Assembly (NCBI RefSeq): GCF_000009265.1
Contig: NC_008380.1
Coordinates: 315,501-379,500, forward strand
Origin: Rhizobium johnstonii 3841
GTDB taxonomy: Bacteria > Pseudomonadota > Alphaproteobacteria > Rhizobiales > Rhizobiaceae
Reading direction: 5' to 3'
Length of the DNA: 64,000 nucleotides
This document shows positions 1 through 8,379 of this stretch, one piece after another (the first letter of the stretch is position 1; each line of letters begins with the position of its first letter). The translations under genes were made by a program, and so were the position numbers. Under the pieces are notes generated by a model. It did not search any database, was not told where the DNA came from, and was given only the letters and a program-made list of their open reading frames with translations.

Positions 1-1404
1 GTTGCCGCCATGCATATCAGTCTCGGCTTGACCAGTCTTGCGATTTACACCGGAAACCGCTTCGCGCCGGGCGCCATCGATCATCACAATGTGCAGCTGG
101 CGCTGGTCGCGACGATGATCGCCATGCTGCTGGATCCAGAGCGTCGCGCCTGGAGTTATGCGGTCGCCGGCATCGCGGCAGCCGTTGCCATCGCCATCGG
201 CGCCGAGACGACCCCCTTCGTCGCCGCCGTCTGCCTGACCATCGCCCTGCTCTGGGCATGGGAGGGCGAAAATTTCGCCGCCGCCGCCAAGGCCTTCGGG
301 CTGGCGCTGGCGATTGCGATCAGCATCCTCTTCTTCGCAACGGTGCCGCCCCGGCTTTATTCGACAGTCACCTGCGACAATCTCTCGCTCGGCTATTACA
401 GCCTGGCGGCGATCGGCGGCGGGTTGCTGTTGTTTTCGGCGGTTTTTGCCAGCCGCTTGCGCCGGCCCTTGCGCTTTGCCGCACTCGCCGTCGTCGGCGC
501 CGGCGTTCTCGGTTCGGCGATCGTGATCGCACCACAATGCCTGAGCGATCCGCTGGCCGGCCTCGACCCGATGCTGGTCGAGCTCTGGCTCAGAAATGTT
601 TCGGAAGCGCAGTCGATTTTCGCTCTCGGACGCACCGATCTCTTCTCGATCGGTGGCTTCTATGCGGCCGGCCTGTTCGGCATCGCCGTCTGCATCTTCC
701 GCGTCGTCCAGCGTGACCGTGTGCAAATCCATCTGGTCCTGCTCTTCCTGCTGATGACGAGCTGGGCAATCGCGCTGGTCCAGGTGCGTGGTTCCACCTT
801 CTCGAACCTGATCTCCATCCTGCCGCTTGCCCTGTTGATTATAGATGTCCGTCGCATCTCCAACGGTGACAGCGAGAATGTCGCAGCCGCCTTCGTCTAT
901 ATCGTCACCGTGCTCGCCAGTGCTCCGGCCGCCTGGGCCGTCGGCGGCGGATTTGTCTCGCTGCAGATGCAGAATGCTGCGCAGAAGAAGGCCGCAGAGC
1001 CGGCAAAGAAGATTTCCTGCACATCGCAAGCGGCGCTGGCGCCGCTGGCCGGACTACCGGCCGGATTGGTCTCGGCGCCGTCGGAAATGGGCGTGCCGAT
1101 CCTCCGCTTCACCGCGAACCGGGTTCTCTCTGCGCCTTATCATCGCAATCAGGGCGGCATGCTGACGGAGCTGCATATCGGCATGGCGGAGCCGCAGGAG
1201 GCGGAAGCCTTCCTGAAGGGGACCGGCGTGACGGTGCTTGCCTTCTGCCCCAGCGACCTGCAGACCCGCGAGATCACCAAACTGAAGCCGGATGGGCTCT
1301 ATGCTGAGCTCGGCAAGAGCAATATCCCGCCCTATCTGGAACCGCTTCCGAAGGCGGCGGACGTGGGCGTTCAGTTCTTTCGCTATCGGCCGGCGACGAA
1401 TTGA
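1..1404 (+). CDS. Polytopic membrane protein, STT3/GT-C-like, 5' end outside window
   Basis: The frame is open to the first base, so the true start is probably upstream; the first ATG inside is at 10. The 464 residues from that ATG hold about ten hydrophobic segments, then a soluble C-terminal part of about 130 residues. Near the start is the stretch GAIDHHNVQ, resembling the DHH motif of STT3/PglB/AglB oligosaccharyltransferases and other GT-C enzymes. The acidic first-loop motif expected in that family would be in the missing N-terminus. A lipid-linked sugar transferase in the inner membrane is a reasonable guess, but an uncharacterised membrane protein is equally possible. The next gene is about 100 bp away on the opposite strand. 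Confidence 0.7.
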   Translation, partial: VAAMHISLGLTSLAIYTGNRFAPGAIDHHNVQLALVATMIAMLLDPERRAWSYAVAGIAAAVAIAIGAETTPFVAAVCLTIALLWAWEGENFAAAAKAFGLALAIAISILFFATVPPRLYSTVTCDNLSLGYYSLAAIGGGLLLFSAVFASRLRRPLRFAALAVVGAGVLGSAIVIAPQCLSDPLAGLDPMLVELWLRNVSEAQSIFALGRTDLFSIGGFYAAGLFGIAVCIFRVVQRDRVQIHLVLLFLLMTSWAIALVQVRGSTFSNLISILPLALLIIDVRRISNGDSENVAAAFVYIVTVLASAPAAWAVGGGFVSLQMQNAAQKKAAEPAKKISCTSQAALAPLAGLPAGLVSAPSEMGVPILRFTANRVLSAPYHRNQGGMLTELHIGMAEPQEAEAFLKGTGVTVLAFCPSDLQTREITKLKPDGLYAELGKSNIPPYLEPLPKAADVGVQFFRYRPATN

Positions 1405-1505
1405 CGCCGGCAATCTTCAGGGTGGGATAAAGCATGTCGCGATAACGACATGCGTAAAAACAAAGCAAGCGCGGGAAGCCGATCTGAAAGATCGCGACGC
1501 GCTTA

Positions 1506-1751
1506 TCAGTGCGAAACGCGCATGGCGCGGCGAAGGCGCTGATTGGCATAGAGCCCGAGCACGAAGAGCATGAGGCCGCCATTATAGCCGAGCACGGCAT
1601 AGACGAATGCGAGAATAGACACCGGCCCGGGCGAGGTTATCGCCGCCAACGCGAATGTCATTCCGATCAGCGCGGCGACCAGCGCGATCACGCCAGCCGA
1701 ACGCGTCTGCCCGGCGCTGACGCCCAATGCTGCTGCTGTGAGAATAATCAT
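1506..1751 (-). CDS. Small integral membrane protein, unknown function
   Basis: This 81-residue protein has two to three hydrophobic segments and a basic tail (NQRLRRAMR). The ATG at 1751 is chosen because AGGTG lies a few bases upstream and the protein then starts directly with a hydrophobic helix. An open frame of 18 more codons exists upstream but looks non-coding. No family is recognised. It is divergent from xseA across roughly 340 bp and converges on the STT3-like gene. Confidence 0.55.
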   Translation of the reverse strand: MIILTAAALGVSAGQTRSAGVIALVAALIGMTFALAAITSPGPVSILAFVYAVLGYNGGLMLFVLGLYANQRLRRAMRVSH

Positions 1752-2092
1752 TTCAGCACCTTCCCAGAGAGAACGAGGGGAAGCATAGGAAGCGCCAACT
1801 AACAAAGATTTACCGGCGATCTTCGCCGAAAAGCCTTTGTATTGCGGTGGTTAGCAATCCCTTTCGGATAAAACGCATATTCTAACTATCCGTTCCGCAA
1901 CAAAACAGTTTTACACGATTTTGTTGTTTGTCCGCCCGGCTGCAACGAGTGCATGTGGAGGATGCGTTGAGACGAGCGCGCTTGATGCAACGGCAACGAA
2001 CCACTCTCGCCAACGATTTCGACGGCCGGGAAAACAGGTTCCTGCGCCAAGGCCGAGCTTCCCGTTTATCGCTGATCGACATACAAAGAGGG
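1752..2092. other. Divergent intergenic region upstream of xseA
   Basis: This 341-bp stretch separates the small membrane protein from xseA. An open frame in the xseA phase runs through its right part from 1928, but it lacks a good start signal and the family does not have that extension. The only structure seen is an inverted repeat, CAACAAAA at 1898-1905 and TTTTGTTG at 1919-1926. It could be a weak operator or hairpin near the xseA promoter. No RNA gene was recognised. Confidence 0.4.
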
Positions 2093-3673
2093 ATGAGCAA
2101 CGTCTTCGACGGCGATTCGCCGACCAACCTTGCCGAATATTCGGTTTCGGAACTTTCCGGCTCGATCAAGCGCACCGTCGAAACCGCCTTCGACCAGGTT
2201 CGCGTGCGTGGCGAGATCTCCGGCTATCGCGGGCCGCACTCCTCGGGCCATGCCTATTTCGCGCTGAAGGACGATCGCGCCCGCATCGATGCCGTCATCT
2301 GGAAGGGCACCTTCTCACGGCTGAAGTTCCGCCCGGAAGAGGGCATGGAAGTCATCGCCACCGGCAAGGTCACCACCTTTCCGGGCTCTTCGAAATATCA
2401 GATCGTCATCGAGACGCTGGAGCCGGCCGGCGCCGGCGCGCTGATGGCGCTGATCGAGGAGCGCAAGCGCAAGCTCGGCGCCGAGGGCCTGTTCGATGCC
2501 GCCCGCAAAAAGCGGCTGCCCTTCATGCCCGGCGTAATCGGCGTCGTCACCTCGCCGACCGGCGCCGTGATCCGCGATATCCTTCACCGCATCTCCGATC
2601 GTTTTCCCGTGCATGTCCTCGTCTGGCCGGTGAAGGTCCAGGGCGAGGGCTCCGGCGAGGAGGTGGCGAACGCCATCCGCGGCTTCAACGCGCTGGAACC
2701 TTCAGGCACCATCCCGCGCCCGGATGTACTGATCGTCGCACGCGGTGGCGGCAGCCTGGAAGATCTCTGGAGCTTCAACGACGAAATCGTCGTGCGTGCT
2801 GCCGCCGAAAGCGCAATACCGCTGATCTCGGCCGTCGGCCATGAGACCGACTGGACGCTGATCGACTACGCCGCCGATGTCCGTGCGCCGACGCCGACGG
2901 GGGCAGCGGAAATGGCAGTGCCGGTCAAGGCGGAGCTCGAGGCGCAGGCCGCCGGTCTTGCGGCACGCCTGCAGGGCTGCATGAACCGGCAGATGGATCA
3001 GCGGCGCCAGTCGGTGCGTGCCCTGATGCGGGCATTGCCGTCGCTCGATCAGCTTCTCGCATTGCCGCGCCGCCGTTTCGACGAGGCGGCAACCGGTCTC
3101 GGTCGCGGGCTGGAGCTCAACACCATCAACAAGCGCCGCGGCTTCGAGCGCGTGGCCGCGCATCTGCGCCCCGATCTGCTCGCCGGCCGCATCGCCGAGC
3201 GCCGCCAGACGTTGAACGAGCGCATGGCCCGGGCCGAGCGCATGGTCGAGCGGCTGATCGACCGCTCGAAATCGCGCGTCGACCGCGCCGAAGCCATCCT
3301 CGCCTCACTGCCGGCCCGGCTGAAGACCCAGACCGACCGCGGTCGCGAACGCCTCGGCAATCTTTCGCGCCATGCCGATACGGCGGTCCGCCACCAGCTG
3401 ACCCGCGCGCGCTCCGAGCTTTCCGCGCAGGACCGCGTGCTGCAGTCGCTCTCCTATAAGAATGTGCTGAAGCGCGGCTACGCCGTCATTCGCGATGAGG
3501 ATAACAGGCCGGTCTCGCAGGCTGCTCACCTCTCCGCCGGCATGGGCATCGCCATCGAATTCGCCGACGGCCGTGTCGGCGCCATGACCACGGAAGGTGG
3601 CACACCGCCGGCCGGTGCCAAGAAGCGCAGCACAAAACCCGCAGAACCGCCGAAGCAGGGAAGCCTGTTCTGA
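2093..3673 (+). CDS. xseA: Exodeoxyribonuclease VII large subunit
   Basis: XseA is the catalytic large subunit of exonuclease VII, which with several XseB small subunits degrades single-stranded DNA in both directions during repair. From the ATG at 2093 the protein is 526 residues, the usual alphaproteobacterial length; GAGGG lies directly upstream. An N-terminal OB-fold covers about residues 15-115. The catalytic domain follows, with [29 protein letters not shown] and the signature [21 protein letters not shown] long Arg/Ala-rich coiled coil and a C-terminal tail complete it. An open frame reaches 55 codons upstream but is judged untranslated. No xseB is in the window. The next gene starts 2 bp after the stop. 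Confidence 0.96.
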   Translation: MSNVFDGDSPTNLAEYSVSELSGSIKRTVETAFDQVRVRGEISGYRGPHSSGHAYFALKDDRARIDAVIWKGTFSRLKFRPEEGMEVIATGKVTTFPGSSKYQIVIETLEPAGAGALMALIEERKRKLGAEGLFDAARKKRLPFMPGVIGVVTSPTGAVIRDILHRISDRFPVHVLVWPVKVQGEGSGEEVANAIRGFNALEPSGTIPRPDVLIVARGGGSLEDLWSFNDEIVVRAAAESAIPLISAVGHETDWTLIDYAADVRAPTPTGAAEMAVPVKAELEAQAAGLAARLQGCMNRQMDQRRQSVRALMRALPSLDQLLALPRRRFDEAATGLGRGLELNTINKRRGFERVAAHLRPDLLAGRIAERRQTLNERMARAERMVERLIDRSKSRVDRAEAILASLPARLKTQTDRGRERLGNLSRHADTAVRHQLTRARSELSAQDRVLQSLSYKNVLKRGYAVIRDEDNRPVSQAAHLSAGMGIAIEFADGRVGAMTTEGGTPPAGAKKRSTKPAEPPKQGSLF

Positions 3674-3675
3674 CG

Positions 3676-4269
3676 ATGCGGATCCTGCTGGTGCTTGCCC
3701 ATCCGCTGGAGGATAGTTTCGCCGCTGCCGTGGCAAGGACTGCGCGTGAGGCGCTGGAAGCCTCCGGCCATGTTGTCGACCTGTTCGATCTCTATGCCGA
3801 AAATTTCGATCCGCGTCTTTCGAAGGCTGAGCGCGGCGGTTATTTCGATCAGCCCTACGATACTTCAGCCGTTGCCGATATTGTCGCCCGCCTGAAGGCT
3901 GCCGACGGCCTGATCCTCGTCTTTCCGCAATGGTGGTTCAATTTCCCCGCCATCCTGAAGGGTTTCTTCGACCGGGTCTTCGCCCCCGGCGTTGCCTTCA
4001 GCCATGATGCCGCCGGCGGCCGTATCGTGCCGCAGCTGACCCATATAAGGCTGCTCTATGCGCTGACGACGACAGGCTCGCCCTGGTGGCTGGTGCGTCT
4101 CTATATGGGCGATCCGGTACGCCGGCTCTTGAAGCGCGGCATCGCCGCCTTCTGCTCGAAGGGATTGAATTTCCGCATGCTCAGCCTGCACGACATGGAC
4201 CGGGCCTCGGATGTAAAGCGCAGGGCGCATCTCGATCGTGTGCGCAAGCTGCTGTCGGCGATCCGCTAG
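3676..4269 (+). CDS. NAD(P)H-dependent flavodoxin-like oxidoreductase (MdaB/YwrO/KefF type)
   Basis: This 197-residue protein has the flavodoxin-2 fold. The N-terminal strand and phosphate-binding segment read LLVLAHPLEDSF, and the FMN/FAD loop is FPQWWFNFPAILKGFFDRV, typical of two-electron quinone reductases of the DT-diaphorase family. It probably reduces quinones or other electrophiles in the cytoplasm. The ATG lies 2 bp after the xseA stop codon, so translation is likely coupled. The downstream MarR gene converges on it with only 3 bp between stops. The substrate cannot be read from the sequence. Confidence 0.85.
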   Translation: MRILLVLAHPLEDSFAAAVARTAREALEASGHVVDLFDLYAENFDPRLSKAERGGYFDQPYDTSAVADIVARLKAADGLILVFPQWWFNFPAILKGFFDRVFAPGVAFSHDAAGGRIVPQLTHIRLLYALTTTGSPWWLVRLYMGDPVRRLLKRGIAAFCSKGLNFRMLSLHDMDRASDVKRRAHLDRVRKLLSAIR

Positions 4270-4272
4270 GCG

Positions 4273-4773
4273 CTATTCGAAGTCCGCAAGAAACTTGCGC
4301 AGCAGCCTGTCGAGTTCCGCCTTGTCGGCCGCGCTCAGATTTTTCGACAGCCGGTGCTGATTGACGACATGCGCATCGACGGCGGTCTCCACCGTCGCAA
4401 GCCCTTTTTCCGTCAGCGCGATGAGCACGCTCCTGCGATCCTCCGGATTGAGGATACGTTCGACGTAGCCCGCCTTCTCCAACTGGTCGATGCGGTTCGT
4501 CATCGTCCCGGAGCTGACCATGGTCATCTCCAGAAGCTCCCCCGGCGAAAGCCGGTGGGGCGCGCCGGCGCGGCGCAGCGTCGCCAACACGTCGAAGGCG
4601 GAGGACGACAGCCCCTGCTTCATGAGCACGGCCTCCACTTCGCGGCCGAGATGGGTACTCAGGCGTTTCAGACGCCCGAGGATGCCCATCGGTTCGACGT
4701 CTAGGTCCGGCCGCTCCCGTCGCCATTGCGCCAGGATCTTGTCGACATGGTCCATCTTGCCGTCTTCGCTCAT
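4273..4773 (-). CDS. MarR family transcriptional regulator
   Basis: This 166-residue protein has a central winged helix: helices around LSSSAFDVLATLRRAG, the recognition region SPGELLEMTMVSSGTMTNRIDQLE, and the wing RILNPEDRRSVLIALTEKG. Such proteins bind palindromes as dimers and are usually released by small phenolic or oxidant ligands. It is divergent from a DMT exporter, and the 81-bp gap holds a perfect 20-bp palindrome 20 bp from its own start. Repression of both itself and the exporter is therefore likely. The ligand is unknown. Confidence 0.92.
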   Translation of the reverse strand: MSEDGKMDHVDKILAQWRRERPDLDVEPMGILGRLKRLSTHLGREVEAVLMKQGLSSSAFDVLATLRRAGAPHRLSPGELLEMTMVSSGTMTNRIDQLEKAGYVERILNPEDRRSVLIALTEKGLATVETAVDAHVVNQHRLSKNLSAADKAELDRLLRKFLADFE

Positions 4774-4792
4774 GCTCCATCGATATCATTCA

Positions 4793-4812
4793 TTATCTTG
4801 ACGTCAAGATAA
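4793..4812. promoter_or_regulatory. Perfect 20-bp palindrome, MarR-type operator
   Basis: TTATCTTGACGTCAAGATAA is a perfect palindrome between the divergent MarR and DMT-transporter genes. TATCTTGA-type half sites are typical of MarR-family operators in alphaproteobacteria. A second, degenerate copy begins with TTATCTTGA at 4830-4838, close to the transporter start. The position fits repression of both genes by the neighbouring regulator. Confidence 0.8.
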
Positions 4813-4854
4813 GAAGGCGTAAGATGAATTTATCTTGAAATAGAGATTCTCGAT

Positions 4855-5766
4855 ATGAAGACAAATTCACGTTACGTCGCCGATCTTGCGGCAACCGCGC
4901 TCGCACCCGCCATCTGGGGCAGCACCTATATCGTCACCACCACTTTCCTGCCGGCTGGATATCCGCTGACGGTGGCGATGCTGCGCGCCTTGCCGGCCGG
5001 TTTGCTGCTTCTCTTCCTGGTCAGAAAGCTGCCTTTCGGCATCTGGTGGGGAAGGGCTTTCGTTCTCGGCGCGCTTAACTTCTCGTTCTTCTGGGCGATG
5101 CTCTTCGTCTCGGCCTACAGGCTGCCAGGCGGCGTTGCCGCAACGGTCGGCGCCGTGCAGCCGTTGATCGTCATCGCTTTGTCGCAGCTTTTTCTCGGCA
5201 AGCCGGTCCGGCCGCTTGCCGTACTGGCTGGTCTCGCCGGCATGGCCGGCGTCGGACTGCTGGTGCTGACGCCGAAGGCGGGGCTCGATCCGATAGGTGT
5301 CGCTGCCGGTCTGGCCGGCGCGGTCTCGATGGCCTTCGGCACGGTGCTGACGCGCCGCTGGGCGCCGCCGGTCTCAAACCTCACCTTCACCGCCTGGCAA
5401 TTGACGGCGGGCGGCATGCTGCTGGTGCCTTTTGCCTTTTTCTTGGAACCGGCGCTGCCGATGCCGACCGCCGCAAACATTGCCGGCATTGCCTATCTCG
5501 GGCTGATCGGCGCAGCCTTCACCTATCTGCTCTGGTTCCGTGGCCTGTCGCGCATCGAGCCCTCGGCGGTTGCCTCGCTTGGCTTCCTTAGTCCGCTGGT
5601 CGCGACCCTGCTCGGCTGGCTGGCGCTCGGCCAGAGCCTGACGCCGGTGCAGATCGGCGGTTTGGCTATGGTTCTTGCCAGCGTGTGGCTCAGTCAGCGC
5701 ACGATGATGCCGCTCAGGCCCATTCGCCCTGCCGCATCACCGGAACCCGTGAACCATCCGGCTTGA
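4855..5766 (+). CDS. DMT superfamily (EamA) transporter
   Basis: This 303-residue inner-membrane protein has ten predicted hydrophobic helices in two EamA repeats, the second starting near residue 150. APAIWGSTYIVTT is the usual start of EamA exporters, and GLIGAAFTYLLWFRGLSRIEPSAVASLGFLSPL is the conserved late-repeat region. Such proteins export amino acids, drugs or metabolites using the proton gradient. The divergent MarR gene and the palindrome between them suggest induction by an effector, possibly the exported compound. Its 3' end overlaps the convergent aminopeptidase gene by 53 bp. Confidence 0.9.
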   Translation: MKTNSRYVADLAATALAPAIWGSTYIVTTTFLPAGYPLTVAMLRALPAGLLLLFLVRKLPFGIWWGRAFVLGALNFSFFWAMLFVSAYRLPGGVAATVGAVQPLIVIALSQLFLGKPVRPLAVLAGLAGMAGVGLLVLTPKAGLDPIGVAAGLAGAVSMAFGTVLTRRWAPPVSNLTFTAWQLTAGGMLLVPFAFFLEPALPMPTAANIAGIAYLGLIGAAFTYLLWFRGLSRIEPSAVASLGFLSPLVATLLGWLALGQSLTPVQIGGLAMVLASVWLSQRTMMPLRPIRPAASPEPVNHPA

Positions 5767-6967
5767 GGCCGTCGATATCGACCTTGTCCGAGCCGATCAT
5801 CCAGTCGATATGGATCAGGCTGGAATTGCCGCCCTGTGCCTTGATCTGCTCCTGGCTCAGTGTCGCGCCATCGAGGAAGCATTTGGAATAGCACTGGCCG
5901 AGCGCGATGTGGCACGAGGCGTTTTCGTCGAACAGCGTGTTGTAGAACAGGATGCCGCTCGCCGAGATCGGCGAGGAATGCGGCACCAGCGCCACTTCGC
6001 CGAGCCGGCGCGCGCCCTCGTCGGTATCGAGCACCTTGTTCAAGACCTCTTCGCCGCGCGAGGCCTTGGCCTCGACAATGCGCCCGCCCTCGAAACGCAC
6101 CTGGATATTGTCGATCAGCGTGCCCTGGTGCGAGAGCGGCTTGGTGCTCGAGACATGGCCTTCGACGCGCAGCGCATGCGGCGTGGTGAAGACTTCCTCG
6201 GTCGGGATGTTCGGATTGCAGGTAATGCCGTTCTTGGCGGTGGAAGCGCCGCCGTGCCATTCATGTCCGTCGGCAAGGCCGATCGTCAGGTCGGTGCCCG
6301 GTCCCCGGAAATGCAGCGAGGCGAAGCGCTCGCCGTTCAGCCAGGCGGAGCGCTTGCCGAGATTGGCATTGTGCTCGGCCCAGGCGGCGACGGGATCGCT
6401 GACATCGACGCGCGAAGCGGCAAAGATCGCCTTGGCGAGCTTGGCAATCGCGATCGGTTCCGGATCGTCGGGGAAGACCACCTTGGCCCAGGATGGGTTG
6501 GGATAGGAGACGATGTTCCAGTTGATGTCGAAATTCGAGATCTTCTCCAGCGCCGGCTTGTAGGCGGTGGAGTTGGCGCGATTGGCGCGGCCGACCTTGC
6601 CGGCATCCTGCTCGGACAGCAGCATCGGATTGTCGCCGGCGACCGCAAGACGGGCCGCCCCATTGGCATAGGCCTTGGCCATGCCCTCGTAGAGCCAGCC
6701 GGAGGCGCGGTCGAAGCTCTCGTCGCTGCCGTATTGATAGCGCGCCAGCGTCGTTTCCTCGTCGGAATAGAAGGCGGAGACCAGCCCGGCGCCGGCCTTA
6801 TAAGCGTGTTTGGTGATCAGGCGGACGAGCGGCAGCGCCACGACAGGCGCGGTGATCACCAGGTCCTGACCTTTTTGCAGCTGCAGCCCGACCTTGACGG
6901 CGACTTCCGCAAGCTTTTCCAGCTTGACGGGATCAACGGTGTTCTGGCTCTGGGGCATGAAAGTCAT
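5714..6967 (-). CDS. M29 family metallo-aminopeptidase (AmpS/PepS type)
   Basis: This 417-residue protein matches the M29 aminopeptidases: LEKLAEVAVKVGLQLQKGQDLVI at the N-terminus, a central EVFTTPHALRVEGHV segment with a metal-binding Glu and His, then ASCHIALGQCY and the late SSLIHIDWMIGSDKVDIDG. These cytosolic enzymes use two divalent metals to remove N-terminal residues from peptides. The first ATG is used; a second is three codons later. Its end overlaps the DMT gene tail to tail. No partner genes are evident. Confidence 0.93.
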   Translation of the reverse strand: MTFMPQSQNTVDPVKLEKLAEVAVKVGLQLQKGQDLVITAPVVALPLVRLITKHAYKAGAGLVSAFYSDEETTLARYQYGSDESFDRASGWLYEGMAKAYANGAARLAVAGDNPMLLSEQDAGKVGRANRANSTAYKPALEKISNFDINWNIVSYPNPSWAKVVFPDDPEPIAIAKLAKAIFAASRVDVSDPVAAWAEHNANLGKRSAWLNGERFASLHFRGPGTDLTIGLADGHEWHGGASTAKNGITCNPNIPTEEVFTTPHALRVEGHVSSTKPLSHQGTLIDNIQVRFEGGRIVEAKASRGEEVLNKVLDTDEGARRLGEVALVPHSSPISASGILFYNTLFDENASCHIALGQCYSKCFLDGATLSQEQIKAQGGNSSLIHIDWMIGSDKVDIDGLKPDGSRVPVMRQGEWA

Positions 6968-7041
6968 GGTTCAACCTGCCTTCTGTCATCGACGGTGGGA
7001 GGCTGGAAGACTTAGACCCGTTTGCGGCGAAAATGAAGCGC

Positions 7042-7083
7042 GCCGCTGCCGAATTGCAGCGGCCGGATTATATGTCCGGCCGC
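7042..7083 (-). terminator. Double hairpin downstream of the GST gene
   Basis: Two adjacent inverted repeats lie just after the GST stop (read on the minus strand). One is GCCGCTGC/GCAGCGGC at 7042-7063. The other is GCGGCCGGA/TCCGGCCGC at 7059-7083 with a 7-nt loop. They share bases, so they would be alternative structures. No long U tract follows, so intrinsic termination is only possible. Confidence 0.35.
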
Positions 7084-7093
7084 TCGCGGGGCT

Positions 7094-7777
7094 TTAAGCT
7101 GCGGCAGGCAGCCTGAGCAGGATCGAGTTATGTTTTTCGAGGAATTCCATCAGCCGCTGCGGATAGTCTTCGCCAACGGCGGCCTTGACGCTTGACCGTT
7201 CGGACAACGTCTTGCGCCAGCGCTTCACCCGTTCAAGCCCTTCGAAGATGTCGCTGTCGCCGAGCGTCTCGAAGAGATCGAAATACCGAAAGACCGGCGC
7301 GAAGACGGCGTCGACGAGGCTGAAGTCGTTGCCGGCGAAATAGGGGCCGTCCGTCAACACCTTCTCGACAGTTGCGAATTTGGAGATGAGTGCCGTGCGC
7401 TTGGCCTCCAGCTGCGCGGCATCCTCAGCCGTCTCGTAACCCCAGAGATCGGAAAGCAAGGAGGAACCGAATTCCATCCAGCCGCGATGGCGGGCACGCG
7501 TCAGCGCATCTCTCGGATGCAGCGCCACACCCGGCTGCGTTTCCTCCAGATATTCGCAGATGACGCTGCTTTCGAACAGCACGGCCTGGCTGCCGTCTTC
7601 CTCCTCGATCCGCAGCAGCGGCACCTTGCCGAGTGGCGAGATCTGCAGGAACCAGTCCGGCTTGTCGGCAAGATCGATGTTGATGCGCCCGAAGGGCACG
7701 CCCTTTTCGAGCAGCGCGATCGTGGCGCGCTGCACATAGGGGCACAGATGATGGCTGACGAGGGTAAGCTTGCTCAT
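7094..7777 (-). CDS. Glutathione S-transferase family protein (omega/DHAR-like)
   Basis: This 227-residue protein has an N-terminal thioredoxin-like domain with the active-site stretch LCPYVQRA (Cys12) and the glutathione-binding cis-proline and SS region (GKVPLLRI, FESSVICEYLEE). An all-helical C-terminal domain contains GNDFSLVDAVFAPVFR. A Cys at this position is typical of omega or DHAR-like enzymes, which act as thiol transferases or dehydroascorbate reductases. The ATG at 7777 is chosen by homology; the longer frame upstream overlaps the divergent regulator. That divergent MarR gene and two repeats in the gap suggest controlled expression. Confidence 0.9.
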   Translation of the reverse strand: MSKLTLVSHHLCPYVQRATIALLEKGVPFGRINIDLADKPDWFLQISPLGKVPLLRIEEEDGSQAVLFESSVICEYLEETQPGVALHPRDALTRARHRGWMEFGSSLLSDLWGYETAEDAAQLEAKRTALISKFATVEKVLTDGPYFAGNDFSLVDAVFAPVFRYFDLFETLGDSDIFEGLERVKRWRKTLSERSSVKAAVGEDYPQRLMEFLEKHNSILLRLPAAA

Positions 7778-7800
7778 GGCGGTCTCCACACGACGATGAT

Positions 7801-7859
7801 AGATGTAAATGCATCTAATAGTGCTTGCGGCGAAATTCAAGATAGATGTAACTGCATTT
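7801..7859. promoter_or_regulatory. Tandem MarR-type operator repeats
   Basis: Two related 16-bp dyads, AGATGTAAATGCATCT at 7801-7816 and AGATGTAACTGCATTT at 7844-7859, lie in the 82-bp gap between the divergent GST and MarR genes, 43 bp apart start to start. They sit where both promoters must be. The second ends directly at the regulator's ATG. They are most simply autoregulatory operators of the adjacent MarR protein. Confidence 0.7.
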
Positions 7860-8303
7860 ATGTCTGAAAAACCGTCGAATCCGAGCGAAGCAGTCACCTC
7901 TGCCTGGACCAGCATCATGCGCGCCCGCGAGCGGTTGCTTGGCGCCATCGAAGCCGACCTGAAGGCGGCCGGCATGCCGCCGCTTGCCTGGTATGACGTG
8001 CTGTGGGAATTGGCGCGCTCGCAAGACGGCAAGCTGCGCCCCTACGAGATCGAGGAGCGGACGTTGCTGGCGCAGTATAATCTTTCCCGGCTGCTCGACC
8101 GGCTGGAACGGGAGGGCCTGGTCCGGCGCGAGGTCTTCGCTGAGGATGGACGCGGCCGCTGGGTGGTGCTGTCAGATGCCGGCCGAAAGCTTCGCGAGCG
8201 CATGTGGATCGTCTATGCCAAATCGATCGACACTCATATCGGCTGCAAGCTTGCCGAAAACGAGGCGAAGGCGATCGCCGGCCTGCTCGACCGCTTTCTC
8301 TGA
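7860..8303 (+). CDS. MarR family transcriptional regulator
   Basis: This 147-residue protein has a winged helix: PPLAWYDVLWELARSQDGKLRPYEIEE, the recognition helix LAQYNLSRLLDRLEREGLV, and the wing EVFAEDGRGRWVVLSDAG. It probably controls itself and the divergent GST through the two dyads in between. The start is uncertain. The ATG at 7860 gives the normal family length but has no Shine-Dalgarno sequence, and the second dyad abuts it; an in-frame ATG at 7809 lies inside the first dyad. The TGA stop is the first triplet of a mosaic repeat also found near 22441. Confidence 0.88.
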   Translation: MSEKPSNPSEAVTSAWTSIMRARERLLGAIEADLKAAGMPPLAWYDVLWELARSQDGKLRPYEIEERTLLAQYNLSRLLDRLEREGLVRREVFAEDGRGRWVVLSDAGRKLRERMWIVYAKSIDTHIGCKLAENEAKAIAGLLDRFL

Positions 8304-8376
8304 ATCCTGTTCTCAATTGAAGAGCGAGAGCATGATGTCGTCGGAAAAACCGCTCAGACTTTTCGGCATCATGCTC
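8301..8376. repeat. Rhizobium intergenic mosaic palindrome (RIME-like), copy 1
   Basis: The sequence from 8301 to 8376 matches 22441-22515 over almost its whole length. Its core is a palindrome with arms GAGCATGATG at 8328-8337 and CATCATGCTC at 8367-8376. The left end starts with the stop codon of the MarR gene, and the right end lies 3 bp from the stop of the convergent ybaK. Such elements are dispersed in rhizobial genomes and may act as terminators or RNA-stability elements. Confidence 0.8.
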
Positions 8377-8379
8377 CGA

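Noticed and set aside
1928..2092. 55-codon N-terminal extension of xseA
   Set aside because: It has no ribosome site, basic random-looking composition, and XseA proteins have the length obtained from the ATG at 2093.
5810..7015. 401-codon plus-strand frame opposite the M29 aminopeptidase
   Set aside because: It is the antisense shadow of a clear gene; its residue use is biased to Ala/Gly/Asp/Arg without any domain.
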